Source: Burkholderia cenocepacia (GTDB taxonomy: Bacteria > Pseudomonadota > Gammaproteobacteria > Burkholderiales > Burkholderiaceae). Taken from it: 64,000 nt of DNA. A program made the position numbers and the translations under genes. The notes below the pieces were generated by a model. It did not search any database. It was not told where the DNA came from and saw only the letters and a list, made by a program, of their open reading frames with translations. The stretch covers positions 372,001 through 436,000 of the forward strand of contig NZ_UAQZ01000007.1 of the NCBI RefSeq assembly GCF_900446215.1, given 5' to 3'. The first letter of the stretch is position 1; each line of letters starts with the position of its first letter. Below, one piece after another: positions 9,515 to 20,182 of this stretch.

Positions 9515-9641
9515 GTATTGGCCGCGCATCTGCCCCATGCGCGCCAGCGGGCGGCCCGAGACGACACCGTGCGTTGCGCGCGGCCGAGCGCCGTGATCCG
9601 GCGACGGCATGCGACCCAGCGCCAACGGGAGCTTCCCGCAC

Positions 9642-10568
<927 letters not shown>

Positions 10569-10579
10569 GGGAGACGCAG

Positions 10580-11851
10580 ATGAGTCAAGTCATTTCCGTT
10601 CGCCGCCCGGCCGCCGACGCGTCGTTCGGCCAGGCGCTGAAGAACGCCGTGGCCGCCGCGATCCTGACGGCGATCCTCACGATTCCGGTGCTCGGGCTGC
10701 AACTGAAGCTCGACGGCTATCAGGTGGTGCTGACGCCGCACTGGCGCCCGGTGTGGATCGCGGTCGCGGCCGTGTTCCTGTTCCAGTTGTTCAAGCCGTG
10801 GCTGATGCGCGCGAAAGCGGTCGTGAAGCTGCCGGCGGCGCCGACGATGGGCGCGCGGCAGCAGCGCGTGATCATCTGGGTGCTGCTCGCGGTCGGCCTC
10901 GTGTGGCCGTTCTTCGGCTCGCGCGGCGCGGTGGACGTCGCGACGCTCGCGCTGATCTACGTGATCCTCGGCCTCGGGCTGAACATCGTGGTCGGTTTCG
11001 CGGGGCTGCTGGATCTCGGCTACGTCGGGTTCTACGCGGTCGGCGGCTATACGTACGCGATGCTGAACCAGTATTTCGGGCTGTCGTTCTGGGAATGCCT
11101 GCCGATCGCGGCGATCGCCGCGGCGACGTTCGGCTTCCTGCTCGGCTTCCCGGTGCTGCGGTTGCGCGGCGACTATCTGGCGATCGTCACGCTCGGCTTC
11201 GGCGAAATCATCCGCCTGCTCGCGAACAACCTGACGAGCCTCACCGGCGGCCCGGACGGCATCTCGAGCATTCCGAAGCCCACGGTGTTCGGCTTCGAGA
11301 TGGCGCGCTCGGCGAGCGTCGAAGGCGCGAAGACCTTCCATGAACTGATCGGGCTGGAATACAGCGGCGAGCACATGGTGATCTTCCTGTACCTGATCGC
11401 GCTGCTGCTGGTGGGCTTCACGCTGTTCGTGACGAGCCGCCTGATCCGCATGCCGATGGGCCGTGCGTGGGAAGCGCTGCGCGACGACGAGATCGCGTGC
11501 CGTTCGCTGGGTCTCAACCCGACGCGCATCAAGCTGTCGGCGTTCACGCTCGGCGCGGCGTTCGCGGGGATCGGCGGCGCGTTCTTCGCGGCGCGTCAGG
11601 GCCTCGTGAATCCCGAATCGTTCACCTTCATCGAATCGGCGCTGATCCTCGCGATCGTCGTGCTCGGCGGGATGGGCTCGCAGCTCGGCGTGATTCTCGC
11701 GGCGATCCTGCTGACCGTGCTGCCGGAAGTCGCGCGCGGGTTCGCCGAGTACCGGATGCTGATCTTCGGTCTCGTGATGGTATTGATGATGATGTGGCGT
11801 CCGCAGGGCCTGTTGCCCGCGAGCCGTCCCCACGTGGAGCTGCCGCAATGA
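10580..11851 (+). CDS. livM: Branched-chain amino-acid ABC transporter permease LivM
   Basis: A 423-residue LivM-type permease. The first 100 residues hold two extra helices, followed by the conserved core ([37 protein letters not shown]) and the EAA-like [18 protein letters not shown] loop that contacts the ATPases. ATG 10580 follows GAGGGAGACG. The longer open frame upstream from 10190 is a shadow of livH. Overlaps livG by ATGA. Confidence 0.93.
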   Translation: MSQVISVRRPAADASFGQALKNAVAAAILTAILTIPVLGLQLKLDGYQVVLTPHWRPVWIAVAAVFLFQLFKPWLMRAKAVVKLPAAPTMGARQQRVIIWVLLAVGLVWPFFGSRGAVDVATLALIYVILGLGLNIVVGFAGLLDLGYVGFYAVGGYTYAMLNQYFGLSFWECLPIAAIAAATFGFLLGFPVLRLRGDYLAIVTLGFGEIIRLLANNLTSLTGGPDGISSIPKPTVFGFEMARSASVEGAKTFHELIGLEYSGEHMVIFLYLIALLLVGFTLFVTSRLIRMPMGRAWEALRDDEIACRSLGLNPTRIKLSAFTLGAAFAGIGGAFFAARQGLVNPESFTFIESALILAIVVLGGMGSQLGVILAAILLTVLPEVARGFAEYRMLIFGLVMVLMMMWRPQGLLPASRPHVELPQ

Positions 11852-12620
11852 GCGCGAATGCAGAACTGTTGAAGGTGGCCGGGCTGCAGATGCGCTTCGG
11901 CGGGTTGCTCGCGGTGGACGGCATCGATTTCGACGTGCGCCGCGACGAGGTGTTCGCGATCATCGGGCCGAACGGCGCGGGCAAGACCACGGTGTTCAAC
12001 TGCGTCGGCGGCTTCTACAAGCCGACCGGCGGCGACGTGGTGCTCGACGGCCACGCGATTGGCGGGCTGCCGAGCCACAAGATCGCGTTGAAGGGGCTGG
12101 TGCGGACGTTCCAGAACATCCGGCTGTTCAAGTCGCTGACCGTCGTCGAGAACCTGCTCGTCGCGCAGCATCGCAAGGTGAAGGCCGGGCTGCTGCACGG
12201 CCTGTTCGCGACGCCCGCGTATCGTCATGCCGAGCAGGCAGCGCTCGAACGCGCGGCCGTCTGGCTCGACCGGATGGGGCTGACGTCGGTCGCCAACCGG
12301 CCGGCCGGCACGCTGTCGTACGGGCACCAGCGGCGTCTGGAGATCGCGCGCTGCATGATCACCGAGCCGCGCCTGCTGATGCTCGACGAGCCGGCGGCGG
12401 GCCTCAACCCGCAGGAAAAGATCGAGCTGCAGCACCTGATCGACAAGCTGCGCCGTGAATTCGGCGTGTCGGTGCTGCTGATCGAACACGACATGAGCCT
12501 CGTGATGGGCGTGTCCGACCGCATCCTCGTGATGGAGCACGGCCGGCCGATCGTGATCGGCACGCCGGAAGCGGTCCGCAACGACCCGCGCGTGATCAAG
12601 GCGTATCTGGGGGAAGAGTG

Positions 12621-12621
<1 letters not shown>
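11848..12621 (+). CDS. livG: Branched-chain amino-acid ABC transporter ATPase LivG
   Basis: A 257-residue ABC ATPase with Walker [10 protein letters not shown] near residue 42, a signature region [14 protein letters not shown], Walker [14 protein letters not shown], and the switch histidine in [18 protein letters not shown] in place of LSGGQQ is usual for LivG. Overlaps livM (ATGA) and livF (TGATG), showing translational coupling. Powers import with LivF. Confidence 0.93.
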
Positions 12622-13322
<701 letters not shown>

Positions 13323-13333
13323 CGAGAGAAAGC

Positions 13334-13366
13334 CCGCCGGCCTGCAACGGGCCGGCGGCAGTTTTT
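13334..13366 (+). terminator. Rho-independent terminator of the liv operon
   Basis: CCGCCGGCC (13334-13342) pairs with GGCCGGCGG (13350-13358), followed by a T5 run at 13362-13366, 12 bp after livF. Confidence 0.85.
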
Positions 13367-13388
13367 CCGGCGGTTCACTTCTGCTTGC

Positions 13389-13408
13389 AAGGCCGGGTTC
13401 CCGGCCTT
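13389..13408 (-). terminator. Hairpin at the 3' end of the LysR gene
   Basis: AAGGCCGGG-TT-CCCGGCCTT is a perfect inverted repeat 7 bp beyond the leftward lysR stop. It has no strong T run, so it may be a Rho-assisted or protective hairpin. Confidence 0.5.
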
Positions 13409-13415
13409 GTCTTCG

Positions 13416-14267
13416 TTATCCGATCCTGAACGTGCTTTTCAATACGTCGCGCAGATGCAGCGCGGCGCGATTGCTGTCGTCCGTCAGCACCGTGATCAGG
13501 TGCGGCGGCAGATCGGGCAGCACGATGCCGGCGACGTGGCTCGTCAGGTTGCCCGACACGCGATCGTGCTCGATCAGGCCGACCGCCAGCCCGTTCGCGA
13601 TACACGCTTCCACGGCGGGAGAGCTGGCGCTTTCGAGCAGCATCCGGTGCGCGATCTTCGCCTTCTTCAGCGCATTCAGCGCGGTGTCGCGGTACGGGCA
13701 GCCCTGCAGTTGCACCGCGATCGGTAGCGGCGCATCGGGATTGAACTTGAAGGTGCGCGCGGCGACCCACACCGGATGCGTCTTGCTGAGCAGTTCGGCG
13801 TGCTGCAGCGCTTTCGGCACCACGGCGATCGTGATGTCGAGCTGGCCACGCGAGAACAGCAGTTGCAACTCTTCGCTGGAGCGCGCTTCGACCGTCAGTT
13901 CCAGCAGCGGCCGGTCGGCGGCGAAGCGCGGCAGGAATTCGGCCATGAAGTGCGCGGCGTAGGAATCGGGGATGCCGAGCCGCAGCTTGCCGGTCAGCAT
14001 CTGCGGCGACAGCGATTCGACGAGCCGGTCGTGGCTCAGCAGGAACTCGGTGGTGTCGCTCAGCAGCTTGTGGCCGAACTGCGTGAGTTCGACCGCCTGG
14101 TTGTTTCGCGTGAACAGCCGCTGCGCGACCATCTCTTCCAGCTTCTGAATCTGCGCGGTGACCGACGACGGGCTGCGGTTTACATGAACGGCCGCATCCT
14201 TGAAGCGGCCGAGCTTCGCGACGGCGTGGAAGGTACGCAGCAGGTCGACGTCCAGGGTACGCGGCAT
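13416..14267 (-). CDS. LysR-family transcriptional regulator
   Basis: A 283-residue LysR protein. The N-terminal helix-turn-helix starts at LDVDLLRTFHAVAKLGRFKD and continues with VNRSPSSVTAQIQKLEE. The effector domain begins near residue 90 (GKLRLGIPDSYAAHF). It is divergent from the methyltransferase gene at 14401 with 133 bp between them, the standard LysR arrangement, so it probably controls the methyltransferase-oxygenase-EamA set. Ligand unknown. Confidence 0.85.
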   Translation of the reverse strand: MPRTLDVDLLRTFHAVAKLGRFKDAAVHVNRSPSSVTAQIQKLEEMVAQRLFTRNNQAVELTQFGHKLLSDTTEFLLSHDRLVESLSPQMLTGKLRLGIPDSYAAHFMAEFLPRFAADRPLLELTVEARSSEELQLLFSRGQLDITIAVVPKALQHAELLSKTHPVWVAARTFKFNPDAPLPIAVQLQGCPYRDTALNALKKAKIAHRMLLESASSPAVEACIANGLAVGLIEHDRVSGNLTSHVAGIVLPDLPPHLITVLTDDSNRAALHLRDVLKSTFRIG

Positions 14268-14400
14268 GATTTGGTTTTTCCGAATCAGTGATTCAGGTAA
14301 TGTCGATTGACGGAATTATTGGGCATCCCATATTCTCGGGTCAACAGGCAGACAACGGCAGGCAGCCGGTCGGGCGTTGCACGCATCCGGGGAACGATTC

Positions 14401-15381
14401 ATGTCGATCAATGATTTTGTCGTAGATGCATTGGTGCGGGACAGGAAGCTGAAGGCGGAGTCGGTATGGACGGTCGAGAATCACGAAAAATATTCGACGT
14501 TGCATCGCACGGACGATGATGCGCGGCGGCGGGAAGCGGGGCGCGAAGTCTTTGCGCTGATGCGCAACCTGAACGAGCTGGGCGTGCGAAGCCCGGCGTT
14601 GTGCGCGGATCGCGACGGTAACGGGTCGTTACGCGAAGCGATCGGCGCATTGAGCGAGCGGCTCGCGACGTTGTCGCGCGGCCGCCATGTGCATTACATC
14701 GAGCTCGGGCCCGAGCCCGTCAAGACGACCGAGTTGATGAAGGCGGTCAGCGGCGGCGGCCCGAACCATCTGCGTTACACGGCCGTCGACATCAACGAGT
14801 CGTCGGAAGACGCGATGCGGCACGCGATCATGCCGTTCCTGAAAACGCCGGGCTGTTTCAACTACATCGCCGACGATTACCGGAACGTGCAGTGGAACCA
14901 TATCGACCTGGGCCAGGACGTGACGTTCATCACGATGCTCGGATTCCAGGAAGGCAACGAGCTGCCGGTGACGATCGGCCGGCTGATTCGCAATCTCGGC
15001 GGCAAGTCGACTTACGTCGTGTCGGAGATGCAGTTGCTCGTGGAAGGGCGCGAAGAGCCCATCTACAACTTCTACCAGAACGAGAACATGGTGCGGTTCT
15101 CCGAAATCGTCAGCCGGCAGCAGGGTTTCGAGCCGCTCGGCAAGCATCACGTATCGATCGTGCGGCTCAATCTGCTGGGCGACCAGTTCCATGTGGCGGT
15201 CACGCTGCAGCCGGTGTCGAAAGCGGGGGCCGACGGGCATCTGATCACCAACGTCTGCCTGAAATACACGCCGGAGCAATTCCGCCACGTTCGCCTGAGC
15301 CACGGCAATTGCCGCGTGATCGACGAGCTGCGCAGCGGGGATGGCAGCGTCGTGTACCAGATTGCGCAGTTCAAGGGCTGA
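14401..15381 (+). CDS. EgtD-like (Methyltransf_33) SAM-dependent methyltransferase
   Basis: A 326-residue protein if started at ATG 14401 (GGGGAACG upstream); an ATG at 14377 adds 8 residues. A SAM-binding motif is visible (HYIELGPEPVKTTELMKAV), followed by YTAVDINESSEDAM, with the acidic residue at the end of strand 2, and ADDYRNVQW. This layout matches the histidine N-alpha-methyltransferase (EgtD) family. The GxTIGN-like loop of EgtD is replaced by GFQEGNELP, so the substrate may not be histidine. No egtB-type sulfoxide synthase is near. It is followed 29 bp later by an oxygenase and then an exporter, which suggests N-methylation of an amino-acid-like metabolite. Confidence 0.7.
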   Translation: MSINDFVVDALVRDRKLKAESVWTVENHEKYSTLHRTDDDARRREAGREVFALMRNLNELGVRSPALCADRDGNGSLREAIGALSERLATLSRGRHVHYIELGPEPVKTTELMKAVSGGGPNHLRYTAVDINESSEDAMRHAIMPFLKTPGCFNYIADDYRNVQWNHIDLGQDVTFITMLGFQEGNELPVTIGRLIRNLGGKSTYVVSEMQLLVEGREEPIYNFYQNENMVRFSEIVSRQQGFEPLGKHHVSIVRLNLLGDQFHVAVTLQPVSKAGADGHLITNVCLKYTPEQFRHVRLSHGNCRVIDELRSGDGSVVYQIAQFKG

Positions 15382-15410
15382 ATGGCGAAACGTCGACAGC
15401 GAGGCACGCG

Positions 15411-16397
15411 ATGAACAAGGGAAATGCATTGCCGGTGTTTGCGCGCGGGTTCGGCCGGGTGAGGCTGGCGCTGCGGACGTCGCTGTCCGTCGGCGCGAAC
15501 GTCGGCGGCAGGCTCGACGCGTCGACGGAACCGATGCGCTGGTCCAGCGCGTGCCTGCGCGACGGCTACGAGGTGCGCTACCGCCGCAACCTCGACGATC
15601 TCGGCTATCGCGACGTGCCGATGCGCGGTACGCGCTCGGATGCGCTGAACGCGGTGTGTCACCTGCGCGGCTTGTTTTCCGACGAAGCGGTCGACGCGTT
15701 GCGCGAGATCGGCCGCGCGCTGGAGGGCAGTGCGTCGAGCAGCAACTGGATCATCTCGAAGCGCGTGCGGGCGGTGACGAGCCGCTCGCGGTTCATCGAC
15801 GACATGATGCACGATCGCGTGTTCCTGCTGCGGGTGTCGCGCCTCGCCGGCGTGCCGTTGATTCCGTACCCGATGGCCAATGCGCGCTCGCAGTTCAATT
15901 ACTACTATCCGACGGACCAGCGCGACGGCAAGGAACAACTGGGCATGTGGCATACCGACGGCACCAGTTTCGTGCTGAACATCGTGTTGTCGGATCGCGC
16001 CGAGTACGAAGGCGGCAACTTTCTGTTCTACGAATCGATGGCGGAGACGTTCGATCGCCACGATCGGGCGCGCCGACACGTCAAGACCGCGAATCTGGAC
16101 AACGCGGGCGATGCGCTGCTGATCTACGGCAGCAAGCTGTTTCATGGCGTCGAACCGGTTCAGGGCGGGCGTCGCATGTCGCTGGTGCTGTCGTTTCATT
16201 GCCCGACCACGCGCGAGGACGACAACGGGTTCTGGCATCTCGCGTCGGACGACGGTATTCCGCGCACCGTCGTCAACTGGCTGGCGCTGCAGCGTGCCCT
16301 TCGGGACGACGCCGAATTGCAGTACCTGCGCCTGGGGCTCGAACCGATCCGGCCGGAAGACCTGGGCGACCAGCGTCTGGCTCCGGCCACTTTCTGA
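15411..16397 (+). CDS. Fe(II)/2-oxoglutarate-dependent oxygenase-like protein
   Basis: A 328-residue protein starting at ATG 15411 with GAGG six bases upstream. The jelly-roll metal triad is present: His and Asp in MWHTDGTSF (H181, D183), the distal His in KLFHGVEPV (H245), and an Arg a few residues later (RRMSLVLSF) placed to bind 2-oxoglutarate. Together these indicate a non-haem iron hydroxylase or desaturase. Residues 1-60 are extra and resemble nothing I know. It lies between the methyltransferase and an EamA exporter, both within about 30 bp, so all three probably act on one compound. The substrate cannot be read from the sequence. Confidence 0.75.
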   Translation: MNKGNALPVFARGFGRVRLALRTSLSVGANVGGRLDASTEPMRWSSACLRDGYEVRYRRNLDDLGYRDVPMRGTRSDALNAVCHLRGLFSDEAVDALREIGRALEGSASSSNWIISKRVRAVTSRSRFIDDMMHDRVFLLRVSRLAGVPLIPYPMANARSQFNYYYPTDQRDGKEQLGMWHTDGTSFVLNIVLSDRAEYEGGNFLFYESMAETFDRHDRARRHVKTANLDNAGDALLIYGSKLFHGVEPVQGGRRMSLVLSFHCPTTREDDNGFWHLASDDGIPRTVVNWLALQRALRDDAELQYLRLGLEPIRPEDLGDQRLAPATF

Positions 16398-16410
16398 GAA
16401 CCGTCGCGCC

Positions 16411-17334
16411 ATGCAGCTTTTCCTGCTCCAACTCGTTTTCGTCCTGTCGTGGAGTTCCGGGTTCATCGGCGCCAAGCTCGGCGCGGAGACGGCCGGCGCG
16501 TTCAATCTGCTGTTCTGGCGGTTCCTGCTCGTCACGCTGTGCCTTGCGATCGTCCTCAATCGCCAGCTCGCGCGTCTGACGCTCGAAAAAATCCGCTATC
16601 ACGCGGTGATCGGCTTCCTGTCGCAGTTCCTCTATCTGGCCTGTGTGTACGTCGCGATCCAGCATGGCCTGCCGCCGGGCATCGCCGCGATCGTCGCGGC
16701 GTTGCAGCCGCTCATCACGGCGGCGATGACGTCGTTCGGCGGCAGCGAGCGCAGCGGGGCGCGCCAGTGGGCCGGGCTCGTCGTCGGGTTCGTCGGCGTA
16801 GGCATCGTGATCGGCGGGCAATATGCGCTGCCGGCCGGGTCGGTCGGGATCGTGATGTACCTGCTGCCGCTGGTGTCCGCGTTCGGACTGTCGATCGCGA
16901 CGATCTATCAGCGCCGCCGCGCGCTGACGGCCGCGCGCAGCAACGAGGACGGGCTGTTCCTGCCGCTGTTCGTGCAGGGTTGCGTGAGCCTCGTGCTGTT
17001 CGCGGCGTGCGGGCTCGTCACCGGCGACCTGCATGTGCCGACGCAGCCGAACGTGTGGGTGTCGGTCGTGTGGCTGACGGTGTTCTCGACTTTCATCGCT
17101 TACCTGTCGCTGTGGGCGCTCCTCAAACGCATGCCCGCGACGCGCGTGGCGACGCTCGTCTATCTCGAACCGCCGGTGACGCTGCTGTGGGCCGCATGGA
17201 TGTTCGGCGACCGGATCGAGGTGACGACCTACGTCGGCATCGTCGTCGTCGCGATCGGCGTCTGGCTGGCCGGCAAGCACGGCGCGCGGCCCGCGCGGCC
17301 GCGCTGCGCGGACATGGAGACGGCCGGCCGCTGA
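16411..17334 (+). CDS. EamA/DMT-superfamily transporter
   Basis: A 307-residue protein with ten hydrophobic helices in two EamA repeats (FVLSWSSGFIGAKLGAETAG; second repeat from about residue 150, PLVSAFGLSIATIYQRRR). It ends in a basic cytoplasmic tail. Drug/metabolite exporters of this family (RhtA/YdcZ-like) export amino acids and small metabolites. Thirteen bp after the oxygenase gene, it is the likely exporter of that pathway's product. Confidence 0.85.
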   Translation: MQLFLLQLVFVLSWSSGFIGAKLGAETAGAFNLLFWRFLLVTLCLAIVLNRQLARLTLEKIRYHAVIGFLSQFLYLACVYVAIQHGLPPGIAAIVAALQPLITAAMTSFGGSERSGARQWAGLVVGFVGVGIVIGGQYALPAGSVGIVMYLLPLVSAFGLSIATIYQRRRALTAARSNEDGLFLPLFVQGCVSLVLFAACGLVTGDLHVPTQPNVWVSVVWLTVFSTFIAYLSLWALLKRMPATRVATLVYLEPPVTLLWAAWMFGDRIEVTTYVGIVVVAIGVWLAGKHGARPARPRCADMETAGR

Positions 17335-17399
17335 CGCACTGGTTGCGCGCGCGATTCCGGTGTAGCTTCGCGAGACTGCCCGACTCGTGAAGGAACCCG

Positions 17400-17750
17400 A
17401 TGAAAGTCAAACGGATCGTCGCCAACGTCGATACGCGCTCGATCGACGACGCCAGGCGCTTCTACCAACGGATCTTCGGTCTCGACCTGCTGATGGACCA
17501 CGGCTGGATCGCGACCTACGGCAACGCCGAGCAGATGGACGTGCAGATCAGCTTCGCGTCGCACGGCGGATCGGGCACGCCGACGCCCGATCTGTCGATC
17601 GAGGTCGACGATGTCGATGAAGCGCTCGCGCGGGTTCGGGCGGCCGGCATGTCCGTCGAATACGGGCCGGCCGACGAACCGTGGGGCGTACGGCGGTTTT
17701 ACGTGCGCGACCCGTTCGGCAAGCTCGTCAACGTGCTCGCGCATCGCTGA
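17400..17750 (+). CDS. VOC (glyoxalase/bleomycin-resistance fold) protein
   Basis: A 116-residue single-domain VOC protein with two beta-alpha-beta-beta-beta units (KRIVANVDTRSIDDARRFYQ; SIEVDDVDEALARVRAAG) and the closing FYVRDPFGKLVNVLAHR strand typical of the family. GAAGGA precedes ATG 17400. It is 65 bp after the EamA gene on the same strand, so membership in that operon is possible but not shown. Members bind metals or sequester small toxic compounds. Confidence 0.8.
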   Translation: MKVKRIVANVDTRSIDDARRFYQRIFGLDLLMDHGWIATYGNAEQMDVQISFASHGGSGTPTPDLSIEVDDVDEALARVRAAGMSVEYGPADEPWGVRRFYVRDPFGKLVNVLAHR

Positions 17751-17778
17751 GCCGGCGACGGGAGTCGGGTACGCCGGC
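17751..17778. terminator. Bidirectional hairpin between convergent genes
   Basis: GCCGGCG (17751-17757) pairs with CGCCGGC (17772-17778) in the gap between the rightward VOC gene and the leftward DUF2000 gene. There is no T run. Confidence 0.45.
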
Positions 17779-17780
17779 GT

Positions 17781-18188
17781 TCACGCATGCAGCGCCAGCC
17801 CCTTCACCGCCTTGTCGACGGCCTTCTTCGGCCCGTGCAGCGCCAGGCCGACCAGATCGGGATTGTCCGCATCCTCGGCGCGGAACGCCGCGCGGTTGGC
17901 CGCGTCGTGCCCGGTCGAAAACATCGCGCGCACGTAGGGCACGATCGTCAGTTCGCGCGACAGCGCCTGCCGATGCGCGGCCTGCAAGCCGTTCAGGTCG
18001 GCCGCGAACACCAGCATCGGCTGGCCCAGCATCCGGCTGTAACGGCGCCCGGCCGCATCCTCGTAAGGCTCGCCGAGGGCGTCCGGCGCACCGGCCGCGA
18101 CACCCGTCGCGAGAAACGCGACCACGTTGAGTTTCTGCCACGCCGCTAGATCGTCGCGCACGATCAGCGCTACTTTGGTATCGAACAT
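17781..18188 (-). CDS. DUF2000 family protein
   Basis: A 135-residue protein (MFDTKVALIVRDDLAAWQKL, then LNVVAFLATGVAAG) matching the DUF2000 pattern. These are small soluble proteins related to peptidyl-tRNA hydrolase-like folds, with no settled function. It lies 44 bp after the AraC gene on the same strand and could be its target or co-transcribed partner. Confidence 0.75.
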   Translation of the reverse strand: MFDTKVALIVRDDLAAWQKLNVVAFLATGVAAGAPDALGEPYEDAAGRRYSRMLGQPMLVFAADLNGLQAAHRQALSRELTIVPYVRAMFSTGHDAANRAAFRAEDADNPDLVGLALHGPKKAVDKAVKGLALHA

Positions 18189-18232
18189 GCTTGCTCCTGG
18201 TTGGAGCGCTCATGATCGGACGGCGCGCGCGA

Positions 18233-19090
18233 TCAGTCTGGAACATTTGTGCAAAGTTGCCGGTACGCGGCCGGCGTGATCCGGTACGCGCGGCGGAACC
18301 AGCGGCCGAGGTGGCTCTGGTCGGCGAAGCCGACGTCGGCGGCCGCCTGCGCGGGCGTGCGGCCGGCGGCGAGCAGCTTGCGCGCGGCACGCAGCCGCAG
18401 GCGCACGAGATACGCGTGCGGCGACGTGCCGAACGCACGCTGGAACATCCGCGTCAGCCGGAACCGGTCGATGCCGGCGACGCTCGCGAGTTCGTCGAGG
18501 CCGAGGTTGCCGTCCATGTGTGCGTGCAGCAGGTCGCGCACGCGCGCGATCGCGGGCGGCACGACGGCGCTTTCCAGCGCGAGCGGGCCGCCCAGCTGGC
18601 TGCCGAGCCGCATCAGCAAGCGGTCGAGCGTCTGGTCGCGTGCGAGCCGGCCTTCGTTGTCGTGGATCGCGAAGAACGCGTTCCGGATCGCGTCGACGAG
18701 GCCGCGATCGTCGACGAGCGTATGGCCGAACGTCGCTTCGACGCTGCCGAGGCCCGGCAGGTCGAGCCGGCGCGCGGCGCGCTCGACCCATGCCTGCGGC
18801 AGGTACAGCATCCCGTACGTGAAGCCGCCGGCTTCGGGCGCGTGGCCATCGTGCATCGCGCCCGGCTCGATCAGGATCGCGCGGCCCGGCACGCTGGTAT
18901 GCAGCGAGCGGTGGCACTGGAAGCGCTGCACGCCCTGTTCGGTGAAGCCCACCAGCATGTCGTCGTGGTCGTGCGCATCGTACGCATGGCCGGTGAAATG
19001 CGCGTGCAGGCTTTCGATGCCGGTGTCCGCATCGCGGCGCGCGACGAGCCAGTGGTCGGTCGTGCCGGTTCGGTTCGTCGCGGTCGTCAT
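18233..19090 (-). CDS. AraC-family regulator with N-terminal cupin (AraC-binding) domain
   Basis: A 285-residue regulator. The N-terminal arm and cupin (HAYDAHDHDDMLVGFTEQGV, with clustered His/Asp) fill residues 20-150. The two helix-turn-helices run from ARVRDLLHAHMDGNLGLDEL to the FADQSHLGRWFRRAY recognition helix and PAAYRQL end. The architecture is that of regulators of small-molecule exporters and catabolic genes. DUF2000 follows on the same strand; the AraC gene 76 bp upstream also points left. Confidence 0.85.
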   Translation of the reverse strand: MTTATNRTGTTDHWLVARRDADTGIESLHAHFTGHAYDAHDHDDMLVGFTEQGVQRFQCHRSLHTSVPGRAILIEPGAMHDGHAPEAGGFTYGMLYLPQAWVERAARRLDLPGLGSVEATFGHTLVDDRGLVDAIRNAFFAIHDNEGRLARDQTLDRLLMRLGSQLGGPLALESAVVPPAIARVRDLLHAHMDGNLGLDELASVAGIDRFRLTRMFQRAFGTSPHAYLVRLRLRAARKLLAAGRTPAQAAADVGFADQSHLGRWFRRAYRITPAAYRQLCTNVPD

Positions 19091-19166
19091 CGGGTTCCTC
19101 GCACGTCGTCATCGCGTGACGGGATGGATCCGCAGCCGGCGAGGCGACGGGGGCGGGCGGTGCGGT

Positions 19167-20081
19167 TCATGGTTCGATCGCTATCTGTTCGTCGCGCGCG
19201 TATTGCGCGGGCGGGCGGCCGACATGCCGCGTGAACGCGACGCTGAAGGTGCTCGCGGAGCGGTAGCCGACGCGCGCCGCGATTTCCGCGATGCGGCCTT
19301 CGTTGCGGCGGAGCAGATCCTTCGCGAGCGCCATGCGCCACGTCAGCAGGTACTCCATCGGCGCGACGCCGACCGCGCGGCTGAAGCGCTCGAAGAACGT
19401 CGAGCGCGACAACGCGGCCTCCTTCGCGAGCTCGACGATCGTCCACGGGTGCGCGGGGCGTTCGTGCATCCGGCGGAGCGCGGCCGCGAGGCGGCTGTCG
19501 GCGAGCCCGCGCACGAGGCCGGGAGATGCGTGGGTGCCGGTCGTGAACCGCAGCGCCTCGATCAGCAGCACTTCCAGCAGGCGCGCGAGCACGATCTCGC
19601 GGGCCGGCCGCTGTGCGTGCGACTCGTCGCGCACCAGTTGCACGAGCGTGGTCAGCCGCGGCTCGCCGCGTACGTGCACGAAGCGGGGCAGCAACGACAC
19701 CAGCAGCGATGCATCGGGCGAACCGAAACTGCAGTTGCCGACCATCATCCGCGTATCGATCGGGTTGGTCGGGTCGCCGATCCGGTACTCGCCAGGGGCG
19801 AGCGGGACGGGCGGCGCGGTTTCGACGCCCGGCGCCGGCGCGTCGAGGCTCGACAGCGCCACGCCGTAGGCCGCCGGAATCAGCACGAAATCGCCGGGCA
19901 GCAGCTCGATCGGCGCGTGCCCGTCGATCGCGATCCGGCACCCGCCGTCGAGGACCGCACAGTAGAACGGCTCGCCGGCGACCACGCGATTGATCGCCCA
20001 CGGGCTCGCGCCGCGCACGTACTTGGCGTGCCGCGCGCCGGGTTGCAGCAGCGTCACGACTTCGGTCAGCGGGTCGCTCAT
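19167..20081 (-). CDS. AraC-family regulator (cupin-6 type)
   Basis: A 304-residue protein if started at the ATG ending at 20081, which has GAGAG about nine bases upstream; an upstream frame would add 20 non-conserved residues. The N-terminal AraC_binding cupin region (LLPGDFVLIPAAYGVAL) is followed by a C-terminal HTH pair ending VGYRSASTFSVAFTRHVGRP. It is divergent from the SDR gene at 20183 with 101 bp between the two, so the SDR is its likely target. Confidence 0.85.
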   Translation of the reverse strand: MSDPLTEVVTLLQPGARHAKYVRGASPWAINRVVAGEPFYCAVLDGGCRIAIDGHAPIELLPGDFVLIPAAYGVALSSLDAPAPGVETAPPVPLAPGEYRIGDPTNPIDTRMMVGNCSFGSPDASLLVSLLPRFVHVRGEPRLTTLVQLVRDESHAQRPAREIVLARLLEVLLIEALRFTTGTHASPGLVRGLADSRLAAALRRMHERPAHPWTIVELAKEAALSRSTFFERFSRAVGVAPMEYLLTWRMALAKDLLRRNEGRIAEIAARVGYRSASTFSVAFTRHVGRPPAQYARDEQIAIEP

Positions 20082-20182
20082 TGCCGGACTCTCGCAAAAG
20101 AAAAGCGGATTTTCGATTGTAGCGAATACGGTTCCGGCCATCTATCGTACGGACACATGCTCAACACACCCCAGGAGTTTGC

